DNA from: NCEH01 sp043195135
GTDB taxonomy: Bacteria; Pseudomonadota; Alphaproteobacteria; Rhizobiales; Xanthobacteraceae
Direction: 5' to 3' (one strand)
Assembly (NCBI RefSeq): GCF_043195135.1
Contig: NZ_JBAFWP010000011.1
DNA length: 64,000 nt
Under the pieces are notes generated by a model, which saw only the letters and a list, made by a program, of their open reading frames with translations, was not told the origin of the DNA and did not search any database. The position numbers and the translations under genes are program-made. How positions within the stretch are numbered: the first letter of the stretch is position 1; every line of letters begins with the position of its first letter. Positions 29,462 to 38,799 of this stretch are shown in pieces.

Positions 29462-29605
29462 ACCGGGCCGCCGCACCGCTTTATTTTTGCGCGGGTCCTG
29501 TTGCGTGGGGAGCGCTTGCGCTCGGGACGCTTGCGCTCCGGACTCTGGCGCGCGGGCGCGTCTTGCGCGGGGAAGGAAGGGTCCCTTGCAGGGCCGGTCG
29601 CCGGC

Positions 29606-30268
29606 TCAGCGCGCCGGCTTCTGCCCCACCACCAGGAATTGCTTGCCGAAAATGCGCCAGGCCAGCGGCATTTTCAGATAGGCGGAGATCAGGAAGCCCG
29701 CCGTCGGCAAGCTGGATTTCATCGTATAGGGAAGGAAGCGGGGCACGTTGCGCACGACATCGAACCCGCTCTTCTTCAGCCCTTCTTCCAGCGAGAGATG
29801 GGACAGGGGAAGATAGTGGTCGTAGAAGTCCCAGTATTCGCGATAGGCATAGCGAATATTCGGGCCCATGATCACGAACCGCCCCCCGGGGCGCAGCACG
29901 CGCAGGATTTCACCGATCACCTGGTCGCAGGCTTCCTTGTTGGGCAAATGTTCGAGAAAATTGGACGTAAAAGCAACATCGAGACTGTTGCTTTCGATCG
30001 GGGCAAGGTCGGTCGCCGGCGTCATGACAAAACGCACATCGGCGTTCAGATACGTCGGCGCATCGGGATTGATATCGATCGCCGTTTTCGATCGGGCGGA
30101 GATGTTATTGATGAATTCGCCATATCCGCAGGCGAGATCCAGGACATCCTTCTGCGCGCCGATCATCGGATCAAAGAATTCGCGGCAGAGAATACGCCAC
30201 ACCTCGGAGCGCTTGTTCAGGCCGGTCTCAAGAAATCTCGCCCGATAAATTTCTTGTACATCGACCAT
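29606..30268 (-). CDS. Class I SAM-dependent methyltransferase
   Basis: A 220-residue methyltransferase with the SAM-binding motif VLDLACGYGEF, an acidic post-strand residue in AIDINPDAP, and the FLEHLPNKEACDQVIGEILRVLRPGG block typical of the Methyltransf_11 group; substrate unknown. The frame is open to 30334, but ATG 30268 (MVDVQEIYRARF) fits better; no clear ribosome binding site precedes either. By eye, the gene and its upstream region have more A/T than the flanking genes. It is isolated between rnd and ppx, with a 15-bp-period repeat (CGCTTGCGCTC at 29513 and 29528) just beyond its 3' end. Possible acquired gene. Confidence 0.8.
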   Translation of the reverse strand: MVDVQEIYRARFLETGLNKRSEVWRILCREFFDPMIGAQKDVLDLACGYGEFINNISARSKTAIDINPDAPTYLNADVRFVMTPATDLAPIESNSLDVAFTSNFLEHLPNKEACDQVIGEILRVLRPGGRFVIMGPNIRYAYREYWDFYDHYLPLSHLSLEEGLKKSGFDVVRNVPRFLPYTMKSSLPTAGFLISAYLKMPLAWRIFGKQFLVVGQKPAR

Positions 30269-30458
30269 TCGACCCCGGACCCAGGTAAGAGTAAAATCAA
30301 TCGTTTTCCGCAGCGACACTGCCGTCGCATGCAATTACACGGTTTCCAAATCGAACGAAACGATAAATTCGCCATGCTGTCCGCCCAGCGCCCGTCCGCC
30401 CAGCGGCCCGGGGCGGGCGGGACACAGCCGCGCCGACCCGGGACGGCGCGCCGGCGCC

Positions 30459-31946
30459 TCAGACCGTGACCACCACCGGCTCGCGGCCGATGAGCTTGCT
30501 GAGCTGGCGCAGGCGGCTGTGGACACGGTCGTTGATCAGATCGGCGAGATCGTGCGGCACGTTCAGCACCACGGTTTCGCCGCGCACCTCCAGCTCCGTG
30601 CGCGGGAGGATCCCCGGCATGGCCGCGGAGAGCAGATAGGCCACCCGCATGCAGGCCCCGAGGATGCGGGCGCGGTCCAGCATGCCGGTGGAGACCAGCT
30701 CCAGGATGCGCGGGGCGTATTCGTCCTCGGACAGGCCCATGTGCCGGAAATAGACCGCGAGCGCGATATAGGCCCGGCCGGGATGGTCCACGCCCACGAA
30801 GGCAGCATGCGCGATGATGTTGAGGCTCTGCTCGCCGCGATAATCGGGGTGGGCCCGCCAGCCGATATCCGCCAGCAGGCAGGCGGCCTGCCGCAGGCGC
30901 CGCTCATCGGCGCTTTCTTCCAGCGCGCGGGAGGATTCAAAGAAGGAATCCGTCCACTGCACCAATTCCTCGCCATGCTGCGGCGAGCGCGAGCGCAATT
31001 CATTCAACTCGCGGGCGGCGGCAAGGAGCGGATCTTCCTTGCGCTGCTCGGGATCGAGCAGGGAATAAAGCAAGCCTTCGCGGACCCCGAGGGCGGAAAT
31101 CACGACCTCAGAGGGCCGCCCCTCGCGCACCACGTTTTCCAGCACCAGCGCGCCATAGGCGAGCAGGGAGCGGCGCGCGTCCGAGATCGCGTCGATATGG
31201 GAGAGGGCCTCGGCATCGGCGCGATGAACGATGCGCGTGAAGTCGATCGCTTCCTTCGCGGGCAGCACATAGCCGTGCATGACGTGCAGCGGATAGCCCT
31301 TCTGGAACATGTGCAGGCGAGCCAAGGCGCGCCATGTGCCGCCGACCGCATAAAAGGTGCGCCCGGCAAGGCCGGTGAGGACCGGGACCTCGCGCACGGC
31401 GTCGCGGACGATCTTCTCGGATTTGCGCAAGGATTTGCCGGAGCGATCCTGAAGTGCCAGCACGCCGAGCGGCAGGGTGATGCCGGCGCCGACCTTGAGG
31501 CGCTTCACATCCACCAGTTCCAACGAGCCGCCGCCGAGATCGCCCACCACCCCGTCCGGACCATGGACGCCGGAGACGATGCCGAACGCCGCCAGCTCCG
31601 CCTCCCTGCGGCCGGAGAGGATCTCCACATGCGTCCGGCAGATGGCCTCGCACTCGCCGATGAAGGCGGGGCCATTCTCCGCGTCGCGCGCGGCGGCGGT
31701 GGCGAGGGCATAGACCACCCCCACCCCCATGGCGTCGCACAGGGCGCGGAAGCGCTTCAGCGCGGAGAGGGCGCGCTCCACCGCGTCTTGGGCGAGCCGT
31801 CCGGTGGACAGCACTTCCCGACCGAGACCGCAGAGCGCCTTCTCGTTGAAGATGGGTGTCGGCGCGCGATTGAGCGCCTCATACACCACGAGCCGCACGG
31901 AGTTGGACCCGATGTCGATGACGGCAACGGGTGCCGCCACCGCCAT
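30459..31946 (-). CDS. ppx: Exopolyphosphatase / guanosine pentaphosphate phosphatase family
   Basis: Member of the Ppx/GppA family (actin-like ATPase fold) that releases phosphate from polyphosphate ends or dephosphorylates pppGpp. Motifs: AVIDIGSNSVRLVVYE at the start, GDLGGGSLELV and YAVGGTWRALA. A C-terminal HD-like helical half is present, making 495 residues. I chose ATG 31946; a GTG at 32033 would overlap ppk by 53 nt. It lies 34 nt after ppk on the same strand, so synthesis and breakdown of polyphosphate are encoded together. Confidence 0.92.
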   Translation of the reverse strand: MAVAAPVAVIDIGSNSVRLVVYEALNRAPTPIFNEKALCGLGREVLSTGRLAQDAVERALSALKRFRALCDAMGVGVVYALATAAARDAENGPAFIGECEAICRTHVEILSGRREAELAAFGIVSGVHGPDGVVGDLGGGSLELVDVKRLKVGAGITLPLGVLALQDRSGKSLRKSEKIVRDAVREVPVLTGLAGRTFYAVGGTWRALARLHMFQKGYPLHVMHGYVLPAKEAIDFTRIVHRADAEALSHIDAISDARRSLLAYGALVLENVVREGRPSEVVISALGVREGLLYSLLDPEQRKEDPLLAAARELNELRSRSPQHGEELVQWTDSFFESSRALEESADERRLRQAACLLADIGWRAHPDYRGEQSLNIIAHAAFVGVDHPGRAYIALAVYFRHMGLSEDEYAPRILELVSTGMLDRARILGACMRVAYLLSAAMPGILPRTELEVRGETVVLNVPHDLADLINDRVHSRLRQLSKLIGREPVVVTV

Positions 31947-31980
31947 GTGGTCGCTCGTGTGCGGCGCGGGCCCGCCGCCC

Positions 31981-34176
31981 TTAGCGGCGGACGTAGAGGC
32001 TGCGCGGCGAAGAATCTTTGAGAGACTTTCCACGTCCCGACAAGCTCGGATTGGTCATGAAATAACGATGGGCGTTGAACGATTCTTCGCCCGGCGCCGG
32101 GACTATGCGTTCGGAAGAGCCGTTGGGCAACACCCGCCAGCTCTGTTCGTTGTCGATAAGATTGGCCACCATGATCTGATCCAGCACCTGCTCATGCACG
32201 GTGGGGTTCATGATGGGGCACAGCGTCTCGACGCGACGGTCGAGGTTGCGGGTCATCAGATCGGCGGAGGAGATATAGACAATCGCGTTCGGGTGCGGCA
32301 GCGCATGGCCGTTGCCGAAGCAATAGATGCGGCTGTGTTCCAGGAACCGGCCGACGATGGACTTGACCTGGATGTTCTCCGACAGGCCGGGAATGCCGGG
32401 CCGCAGGCAGCAGATGCCGCGGATGATGCAATCCACCTTCACGCCGGCATTGCTGGCGGCGTAGAGCGCGTCGATGATCTCCGGGTCCACCAGAGAGTTG
32501 CACTTCAGCCAGATGGCCGCCGGGCGGCCGGCACGGGCGTGCTCGATCTCCTCGGCGATGTTCTGGAGGATGCGCGGCTTCAGCGTGGTGGGGGAAACCG
32601 CCATCACGTCCAGCTCGCCCGGCGTCGCATAGCCGGTGATGAAATTGAAGATGCGCGCCACGTCCTGCGCGATCACCGGGTCGGCGGTGAAGAACGACAG
32701 GTCGGTGTAGATGCGCGCCGTGATGGGGTGATAATTGCCGGTGCCCACATGGCAATAGGTCGCGAGCGCACCGCCTTCGCGGCGCACCACCATGGACAGC
32801 TTGCCGTGGGTCTTCAGGTCGATGAAGCCGAACACCACCTGCACGCCGGCGCGCTCCAGGTCGCGCGCCCAGCGGATATTGGCTTCCTCGTCGAAGCGGG
32901 CCTTCAGCTCCACCAGCGCGGTGACCGACTTGCCGGCCTCGGCCGCTTCCGCCAGCGCCTTCACGATCGGGCTGTCGGAGGAGGTGCGGTAGAGGGTCTG
33001 CTTGATGGCGACGACGTTGGGGTCGCGGGCGGCCTGGCGAAGGAACTGAACCACCACATCAAAGGATTCATAAGGGTGGTGAACCAGAATGTCCTTCTCG
33101 CGAATTGCCAGAAAGCAGTCTCCGCCATGGTCTCGGATGCGCTCGGGAAATCGCGCATTGTAGGGCGGAAACTTCAGGTCCGGCCGGTCCACCGAGACCA
33201 GCTGGGAGAATTCGTTCAGCGCCAGCACGCCGGTGACGACGAAGATCTCCTCGTCCTTCACGTTCAGTTCGCGGGCAACGAAATTGCGCAGTTCGTCGGG
33301 CATGGCCGAATCCGCTTCCATGCGGATGACCGAGCCGTAGCGGCGCTGCTTCAGGGCGCTCTCGAACAGGCGCACCAGATCCTCGGCCTCTTCCTCGATG
33401 TCGAGGTCGCTGTCGCGGATCACGCGGAACACGCCCTGGCCCTTCACCGCATAGCCGGGGAACAGGCGGGCGATGAACAGGCCGATCATCTGCTCGAGGG
33501 TGATGAAGCGCAGGCTTCCGCCCTCGCCGTCGGCGAGGCGGATGAAGCGCTCGACCTTGGCGGGAATGCGGATCAGCGCATTCATCCCGCGCCCGTCGTT
33601 CTGCCGCACCAGCTGCAGCGCCAGCGAGAAGCCGAGATTGGGAATGAAGGGGAAGGGATGGGCCGGATCGATGGCGAGCGGCGTCAGCACCGGGAACACA
33701 TGGTGCAGGAAGTGGGCTTCCAGGCGCTCGATGTCGGCGGCGGTGACATCCGCGCCGTCCACCAGCACGATGCCGACGCCGGCCAGCTCCACGCGCAGTT
33801 CACGCCAGCGGGCCTGCTGGTCGAAAATCAGGTTGCCGGCGCCGTCCATGATGGTGGCGAGCTGCTCGGCGGGGGTGAGGCCATCGGGGCTGAGGGCGGT
33901 GACGCCTTCGCGGATCTGCTCCTTCAGGCCGGCCACGCGCACCATGAAGAATTCGTCGAGATTGTTCGCCGAGATGGAGAGGAAGCGCAGCTGCTCCAAC
34001 AGCGGGTGATTCTTGTTGGAGGCTTCTTCCAGCACGCGACGGTTGAAGTGGAGCCAGGAGACCTCCCGGTTGATGAAGCGCTGCGGGGAGCCCGCGAGCT
34101 CGAGAACGGTATCCACACTGGCCTCCGGTTCAAAATCCTCGACCAAGGCCAAGGCGACGGTGTCATTCGCGTTCAT
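31981..34176 (-). CDS. ppk1: Polyphosphate kinase 1
   Basis: Makes polyphosphate from ATP through a phospho-histidine. The 731-residue protein has the N domain (FINREVSWLHFNRRVLEEA), head domain, and two C-terminal phospholipase-D-like catalytic domains, with HVGTGNYHPITARIYTDLS and SSADLMTRNLDRRVE. GTG 34224 would add 16 residues not typical of the family; ATG 34176 with a GGGGGT upstream is preferred. It is directly downstream of hdaA and upstream of ppx, all on the minus strand. Confidence 0.96.
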   Translation of the reverse strand: MNANDTVALALVEDFEPEASVDTVLELAGSPQRFINREVSWLHFNRRVLEEASNKNHPLLEQLRFLSISANNLDEFFMVRVAGLKEQIREGVTALSPDGLTPAEQLATIMDGAGNLIFDQQARWRELRVELAGVGIVLVDGADVTAADIERLEAHFLHHVFPVLTPLAIDPAHPFPFIPNLGFSLALQLVRQNDGRGMNALIRIPAKVERFIRLADGEGGSLRFITLEQMIGLFIARLFPGYAVKGQGVFRVIRDSDLDIEEEAEDLVRLFESALKQRRYGSVIRMEADSAMPDELRNFVARELNVKDEEIFVVTGVLALNEFSQLVSVDRPDLKFPPYNARFPERIRDHGGDCFLAIREKDILVHHPYESFDVVVQFLRQAARDPNVVAIKQTLYRTSSDSPIVKALAEAAEAGKSVTALVELKARFDEEANIRWARDLERAGVQVVFGFIDLKTHGKLSMVVRREGGALATYCHVGTGNYHPITARIYTDLSFFTADPVIAQDVARIFNFITGYATPGELDVMAVSPTTLKPRILQNIAEEIEHARAGRPAAIWLKCNSLVDPEIIDALYAASNAGVKVDCIIRGICCLRPGIPGLSENIQVKSIVGRFLEHSRIYCFGNGHALPHPNAIVYISSADLMTRNLDRRVETLCPIMNPTVHEQVLDQIMVANLIDNEQSWRVLPNGSSERIVPAPGEESFNAHRYFMTNPSLSGRGKSLKDSSPRSLYVRR

Positions 34177-34225
34177 CGATAGACCCCCATTTTCCGGCGG
34201 AACATGGCCGTCTTGCATGACCACT

Positions 34226-34972
34226 CTATGACGATGGCGGCTCGGCGTCGTCCTCGTCGCCGAAGTCGCTTGTACTTTCTCCGCGCAAGTCTTTTTCCGC
34301 GCGCAGCACCTGGGCGGCGAGCGCCCGCGTCACCGGCCGGCGCGCCGCCAGCGCCGCCCGGTCGATGGCCGCGACCAGGGCCTGCGCGCCCTCCACCGTG
34401 CGCTCCATGCGCAGCAGCAGATATTGCACCGTCGCTTCGTCCACGGCGATCTGCCGGTCGGCGAACAGCTTCACCAGCACCGCGCCCAGCAAGGCATCGT
34501 CCGCCGGCGCGATCTCCACGCCGGGCACCGCCCGCAGGCGCGAGGCGAGATCGGCGGTCGCGAGGGAGAAAGCCGAGGGCGGCGTGCGCGCGGTCATCAG
34601 CACGAAGGCGTTCTGCTCGCGCGCCAGGTTCAGCAGATGGAACAGCGCCGCCTCGTCGACATCACCTGCGGCGAGGTCTTCCAGCAGCAATGCGCCGTTG
34701 GCCAGCGCCTGCGGCACGCCGGCGCTGGAAAGCGCCGCCGCCGGAAGGGTCAGGGCGCCGGCCTTGCGGGCGAAAATCGCCCCGAGATGGCTCTTGCCGG
34801 CCCCCGGGGGGCCGACCAGCGTCACCACGCGGGCCGGCCAGTCGGGAAAGGAATCCACCAGCGCCAGGGCGGCGGCATTGCCGGGGGCGGCGAGGAAATC
34901 CTCGCGCAGCAGGGCCGGCCGGCTGGGCAGATCGAGCGGCAACTGGCGAACCGTGGGATCGCGCCCGGCCAT
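34226..34972 (-). CDS. hdaA: DnaA-inactivating ATPase Hda/HdaA homologue
   Basis: A 248-residue AAA+ protein related to the DnaA ATPase domain but without a DnaA DNA-binding domain IV. Residues 10-16, QLPLDLP, match the beta-clamp binding motif through which Hda couples DnaA-ATP hydrolysis to replication. Walker A VGPPGAGKSHL and a sensor-like ADLASRLRAVPGVEI are visible. The acidic tail (FGDEDDAEPPSS) is unusual but not unknown. It follows the AI-2E-family permease gene with a 4-nt gap, a frequent alphaproteobacterial arrangement. Confidence 0.9.
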   Translation of the reverse strand: MAGRDPTVRQLPLDLPSRPALLREDFLAAPGNAAALALVDSFPDWPARVVTLVGPPGAGKSHLGAIFARKAGALTLPAAALSSAGVPQALANGALLLEDLAAGDVDEAALFHLLNLAREQNAFVLMTARTPPSAFSLATADLASRLRAVPGVEIAPADDALLGAVLVKLFADRQIAVDEATVQYLLLRMERTVEGAQALVAAIDRAALAARRPVTRALAAQVLRAEKDLRGESTSDFGDEDDAEPPSS

Positions 34973-34976
34973 GGGC

Positions 34977-36065
34977 TTACACCGTCTCGCTGGACGAGGT
35001 GTCGGCGTCGTCTCCGGTATAAAGCGGGCTGTGGAAATACTGGCTGAAGGCGAAGCGCACCAGCACGCCGGATGCCGCGGTCAGCGGCACCGCCAGCAGC
35101 AGGCCCACGAAGCCGAACAGATAGCCGAAGGCGAACAGGGCGAACATCAGCCAGACCGGGTGGACGCCGATGCTGTCGCCCACCAGCTTCGGGGACAGGA
35201 TGTAGCCCTCCACGGTCTGGCCCACCAGGAAGATGCTCAGGATGGTGCCGATCATGGTCCAGTCCGGGAAGAACTGAACGATAGCGACGCCCATGGCGAG
35301 GATCAGCCCGGTGAGCGAGCCGACATAGGGAATGAAGGTGATGAAGCCGGAGACGATGCCGATCAGCAGGCCGAAATTCAGCCCCGCCATGGTCAGCGCC
35401 ACCGCATAGAAGGTGCCGAGGATCAGGCACACCAGCGCCTGCCCGCGCACGAAGCCGGCCACCGCCATGTCCATTTCCCGGCCGAGCCGGCGGATGATGG
35501 GGCGCTGGTGGACGGGAATCCAGCTGTCCACCGTCATCAGCATGTGGTCCCAGTCGCACAGCACGTAGAACACCACCACAGGCGTCACCACCACCAGCGC
35601 GAACACCGAAAGCAGCGCCTGCCCGCCGGACCACAGGGAGGTCAGCAGACCGAGCAGATAGCTCACGCCCTGGGACATCAGGTCCGCGAGCGAGCGCTGC
35701 ACGTCCGGCAGGCGATCGCCGAAGAAGCGGTTGAGCCATTCCCGGTTTTCCTGGGTGACCAGGTTTTGCAGGCGCGTCACATAGGCGGGAAGATTGGTGA
35801 TGAATTCGAACAACTGGCTGGAGAGCAGCGGCAGCACCACCAGCAGGAGCAGCACCACCACCAGGACCAGGATGCCTACGAGGGCGAGGCTCGCCGGCGT
35901 GCGGCCAAGCCCGATGCGCGCCACGCGCGCGACCACCGGGTTCAGGAAATAAGCCAGGGCCATGCCTGCGACAAAAGGTAACAAGATGCCGCGCAGCAGC
36001 CACAATCCGATGATGACGGCCAACAGCGCGCCGATCCAGAAGCGAAGCTGAAGCTGAATGGCCAT
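34977..36065 (-). CDS. AI-2E transporter family (PerM/TqsA-like) permease
   Basis: A 362-residue integral membrane protein with about eight spans: two at the N-terminus (ALLAVIIGLWLLRGI), a soluble region around 80-150, then a membrane block with FITFIPYVGSLTGLIL and GYILSPKLVGDSIGVHPVWLM, the family signature. Substrate unknown; the name comes from TqsA. The frame is open to 36581, but ATG 36065 has an excellent GGGAGGAG six nt upstream. It heads the run into hdaA. Confidence 0.92.
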   Translation of the reverse strand: MAIQLQLRFWIGALLAVIIGLWLLRGILLPFVAGMALAYFLNPVVARVARIGLGRTPASLALVGILVLVVVLLLLVVLPLLSSQLFEFITNLPAYVTRLQNLVTQENREWLNRFFGDRLPDVQRSLADLMSQGVSYLLGLLTSLWSGGQALLSVFALVVVTPVVVFYVLCDWDHMLMTVDSWIPVHQRPIIRRLGREMDMAVAGFVRGQALVCLILGTFYAVALTMAGLNFGLLIGIVSGFITFIPYVGSLTGLILAMGVAIVQFFPDWTMIGTILSIFLVGQTVEGYILSPKLVGDSIGVHPVWLMFALFAFGYLFGFVGLLLAVPLTAASGVLVRFAFSQYFHSPLYTGDDADTSSSETV

Positions 36066-36106
36066 CGCTCCTCCCGGACCCCGCGCCGGTGCGCCGCTCT
36101 CGGCGG

Positions 36107-36637
36107 TCAGCGCGCCATGTGGCGCATCCATTCCGCGAGATACGCAGCCGCCGAAAGCGCCGTCAAGAGCCCTACCGCCACCAGCCCCACCTCGAACGCC
36201 CGACCGGGATGAAGGCCAAGCCCGGCGGTCGCGAGCACCAAGGCGGCGAACGCGATCTGCACCGCCGTATTCACCTTGGACACCACCAGCGGACGGATCG
36301 TCACCGGCCGGGCCAGCAGCACCGAGAGCAGGATCGCACCGATGATCATGACGTCCCGCGTCACCACCGCGATGGCCACCCAGCGCGGGATCAGCCCCAC
36401 CACCGCGAGCGAGACATAGATCGAGATCAGCAGCGCCTTGTCGGCCAGCGGGTCGAGATAGGCGCCAAGCTCGGTCTGCATGTGAAACCGCTTGGCCAGG
36501 AACCCGTCCACGGCGTCCGAAGCGCCGGCGAGCACGAACAGCCAGAAGGCCAGTTCCAGCTCGCCGGCGGCGATGGACCACACGAGGATCGGCACCAGAA
36601 GGATGCGGGCCAGCGTGATGATGTTGGGCAGGCTCAC
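36107..36637 (-). CDS. CDP-alcohol phosphatidyltransferase family protein
   Basis: A 176-residue membrane enzyme with the catalytic CDP-alcohol signature in the form SDAVDGFLAKR...GAYLDPLADK (D-x2-D-G-x2-A-x-R, G-x3-D-x3-D) at about residues 40-67 and several hydrophobic spans. It resembles PgsA-type phosphatidylglycerophosphate or cardiolipin-forming transferases; the accepted alcohol is not certain. Start GTG 36637 is preceded by GGGAGGGG. It lies 41 nt upstream of the permease gene and is likely in the same transcript. Confidence 0.88.
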   Translation of the reverse strand: MSLPNIITLARILLVPILVWSIAAGELELAFWLFVLAGASDAVDGFLAKRFHMQTELGAYLDPLADKALLISIYVSLAVVGLIPRWVAIAVVTRDVMIIGAILLSVLLARPVTIRPLVVSKVNTAVQIAFAALVLATAGLGLHPGRAFEVGLVAVGLLTALSAAAYLAEWMRHMAR

Positions 36638-36692
36638 CGCGCCGCCCCTCCCCCGTCCGCCGGCGCGGGCGCGAGGCTCGTGCGGGCGCAGT

Positions 36693-37463
36693 TCATTTGC
36701 GCTTGATGGAGAGCGGGCCGAAGCCCTGGTCGGCGGCCATCGCCTGGATGCGGTTGATGTTCACGTTGCGCGGCACGGTGCAGCAGAAGAAGATCTGCTC
36801 GGCGATGTCCTCGCCGGTCATGTGCTTCACGCCTTCGTACAGCTTGCCGGCGCGGTCCTCGTCGCCCTTGAAGCGGACGATGGAGAACTCGGTCTCCGTC
36901 AGGCCCGGCTCCACGTTGGTGATGCGCACGCCGGTGCCGGCCACGTCGGCCCACACATTCAGGGCGAACTGCTTCACGAAGGCCTTCGTGGCGCCATAGG
37001 TGTTGCCGCCCGGATAGGCATAATCACCGGCGATGGAACCGGTGAACACCACATGCCCCTCGCCGCGCGCCACCATCGCCGGCAGCGTGGCGCGGACGGT
37101 ATAGAGCAGGCCGTTGATATTGGTGGCCACCATCTCTTCCCAGTCGCTCATATTCGCCGCCTGGGCCGGTTCGAGGCCCATGGCGAGACCGGCATTGGCG
37201 CAGACCACGTTGTAATGGGCGAACGGCTCGGGCAGCGCGGCGAAGGCCGCTTGCGTGGCCTCCCAGTCGCGCACGTCGAGTTCCAGCGTGTGGATGGCAT
37301 CGCCGAACTCGGCAGCGAGGGCCGCCAGGCGATCGGCGCGGCGGCCGGTGACGATGACCTTGCTGCCGGCCGCCAGAAACCGCCGGGCGGTGGCGGCGCC
37401 GATGCCCGACGTTCCACCGGTGATGAGGACGGTCAGCGTCTTGGGGTCGAGCATCTGGTACAT
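36693..37463 (-). CDS. SDR-family oxidoreductase (YdfG-like)
   Basis: A 256-residue classical short-chain dehydrogenase. NADP-binding TGGTSGIG at the start with a following TGRR (arginines suggest NADP), NAG, catalytic Ser in FTGSIAG and the YGATK active site. The overall pattern is closest to the YdfG/serine 3-dehydrogenase group that also reduces 3-hydroxypropionate-semialdehyde, but substrate cannot be fixed from sequence. ATG 37463 has GGAG six nt upstream. Confidence 0.88.
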   Translation of the reverse strand: MYQMLDPKTLTVLITGGTSGIGAATARRFLAAGSKVIVTGRRADRLAALAAEFGDAIHTLELDVRDWEATQAAFAALPEPFAHYNVVCANAGLAMGLEPAQAANMSDWEEMVATNINGLLYTVRATLPAMVARGEGHVVFTGSIAGDYAYPGGNTYGATKAFVKQFALNVWADVAGTGVRITNVEPGLTETEFSIVRFKGDEDRAGKLYEGVKHMTGEDIAEQIFFCCTVPRNVNINRIQAMAADQGFGPLSIKRK

Positions 37464-37760
37464 GGATCACTCCGCGCGATTTGGTTGCACATAGAGAAAG
37501 AAGGGGGCCGCATAATCAAGCAGGCGCGCGACATGGGCGGGTGCGCGAGGCATGCGTCAGGGCCACGGCATCTTGTCGCGGCGCCCCTGGGTCATGCTCT
37601 TGCCATGTTCTCGATAAATTGTTCCGGCTTACGGTCTCCGCCTCCGGGGGAGCCCGAAGCAGCCCGTTTTGAGCCGGCGTTAACGCTTTTTGCGCAAGCT
37701 GGACGGTGGCGTCGGAAAACGGGTGTCGCTAAGTTGCGGTCAGGTCCGGAGAGAGATTTG

Positions 37761-38366
37761 ATGAAGTTCTTGTCCGCTTCGGCGGTCTTCGCCTCAGCGC
37801 TGGCCCTTGGGGGGTGCAGCACCGAGCTGGATGGCTTCGGAACGAAGACGAGCGCCGTCGACTCCAACCGGGTTCTGTCCGCGCCGACCGCCTCCGTCGA
37901 GAGCGCTCCCATGGCGGCCCCGGCGACAAGCTCTGCCACCGGTTCGCTCGGCCGCCCCTCGGGCGCCAATGCGACCACTGCCGCCTCGGCGGTCACGCCC
38001 ACGGCCGTCGCCAACGCCAGCAGCGTTCCGCTCACCCCGCCGCCGGTGAATCCGGGCGGCACCGCCTATGCCGCGAGCAACGAGCAGGAACAATTGGCGG
38101 GCGCCTGGACGTTCGCCTGGGACGGCGGCCAGCACAGCTGCCCGGTGACGCTTTCCACGGTGCGCGGCGCGAGCGGGCTTGCCGCCCAGGCCGATATTTC
38201 CTGCCCCAGCGAAATCTTCATGACCAAGGGGTGGGACGTGATGGGCGCGGACATCGTGCTCCAGAATCACGTGGGCAAGATCACCGCCCGGCTCCAGCCC
38301 TCCGGCGCCAATCGCTTTGTGGGCGTGATCGCCGACAACAACCAGCCGATCGTCCTGACCCGCTGA
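37761..38366 (+). CDS. Inh/Omp19-family lipoprotein (protease inhibitor fold)
   Basis: A 201-residue outer-membrane lipoprotein. A type II signal peptide ends in the lipobox LGGC (Cys19). Residues 20-105 are a Ser/Ala/Pro/Thr linker. Residues 108-201 match the AprI/Inh barrel: LAGAWTFAWDGGQHSCPVTL, one further Cys in ISCPSE giving a probable disulfide, and the closing QPIVLTR, very like the end of Brucella Omp19. Omp19 inhibits host and bacterial proteases; here the role is inferred. ATG 37761 has GGAGAGA upstream. The 298-nt gap before it, shared with the divergent SDR gene, shows no other gene. Confidence 0.85.
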   Translation: MKFLSASAVFASALALGGCSTELDGFGTKTSAVDSNRVLSAPTASVESAPMAAPATSSATGSLGRPSGANATTAASAVTPTAVANASSVPLTPPPVNPGGTAYAASNEQEQLAGAWTFAWDGGQHSCPVTLSTVRGASGLAAQADISCPSEIFMTKGWDVMGADIVLQNHVGKITARLQPSGANRFVGVIADNNQPIVLTR

Positions 38367-38534
38367 GGCCGCAGCGCCGGCGAGAGCCGAGCGCCTTGCC
38401 GAGAGAGCCTTCGCCCAAAAGCCGAACGTACCGCACCGCGCGCGGCCGCCGGCCGCTTTCCTCGCGCTCCGCGGCGCAAGGGTGCGGCGGCGACTAGGGT
38501 CCTTCAAGTTTCAAGAAAAAGTGCGCGCTCCGCC

Positions 38535-38741
38535 TCAGCGGACGACGGCGCTCCGCAGAGCGGCTTGCGGCGCGGCGGCCTGCTGCGACGCGACGCCCGC
38601 CTCGGCGGTGCGCTGCTGCACGCCGGAGGGAGCGCCCAGCAGCAGCGCCACAATGATCGCGTACGCCACGCCGAACAGCGCCCAGTCCCGCCAGGATCGG
38701 GCGCGCGACGCCGGAGCGGAGCGAGGGGCGGAAGCGGTCAT
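38535..38741 (-). CDS. Small predicted membrane protein, 68 residues
   Basis: A short protein with a basic N-terminus, one hydrophobic span (WALFGVAYAIIVALLLG, about residues 20-36) and an Ala/Gln/Ser-rich tail, so probably a single-pass inner-membrane protein. No family recognised. The argument for a real gene is the AT-rich upstream region with a good sigma-70-like promoter about 30 nt before the ATG. An overlapping ORF in another frame (to 38748) lacks these features in its sequence. Confidence 0.5.
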   Translation of the reverse strand: MTASAPRSAPASRARSWRDWALFGVAYAIIVALLLGAPSGVQQRTAEAGVASQQAAAPQAALRSAVVR

Positions 38742-38770
38742 TCAACATATTCCATCTGCGTGATAGATTT

Positions 38771-38799
38771 ATCTATCCGCATTCTGGAATATAAGTCAA
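38771..38799 (-). promoter_or_regulatory. Promoter for the 68-residue membrane protein gene
   Basis: On the minus strand TTGACT (38799-38794) is followed after exactly 17 bp by ATAGAT (38776-38771). The surrounding 38745-38830 is strikingly AT-rich for this genome. Predicted start is 20-25 nt before the ATG at 38741. Confidence 0.6.

Noticed and set aside
29501..29600. Repeat of CGCTTGCGCTC after rnd as a mobile element end
   Set aside because: Only two imperfect copies at a 15-bp period, with no matching copy on the far side of the methyltransferase and no target duplication.
36492..37760. Long N-terminal extension of the Inh/Omp19 frame antisense to the SDR and CDP-alcohol transferase genes
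   Set aside because: The lipoprotein signal peptide at 37761 with its own ribosome binding site defines the start; the upstream part is a shadow of minus-strand genes.
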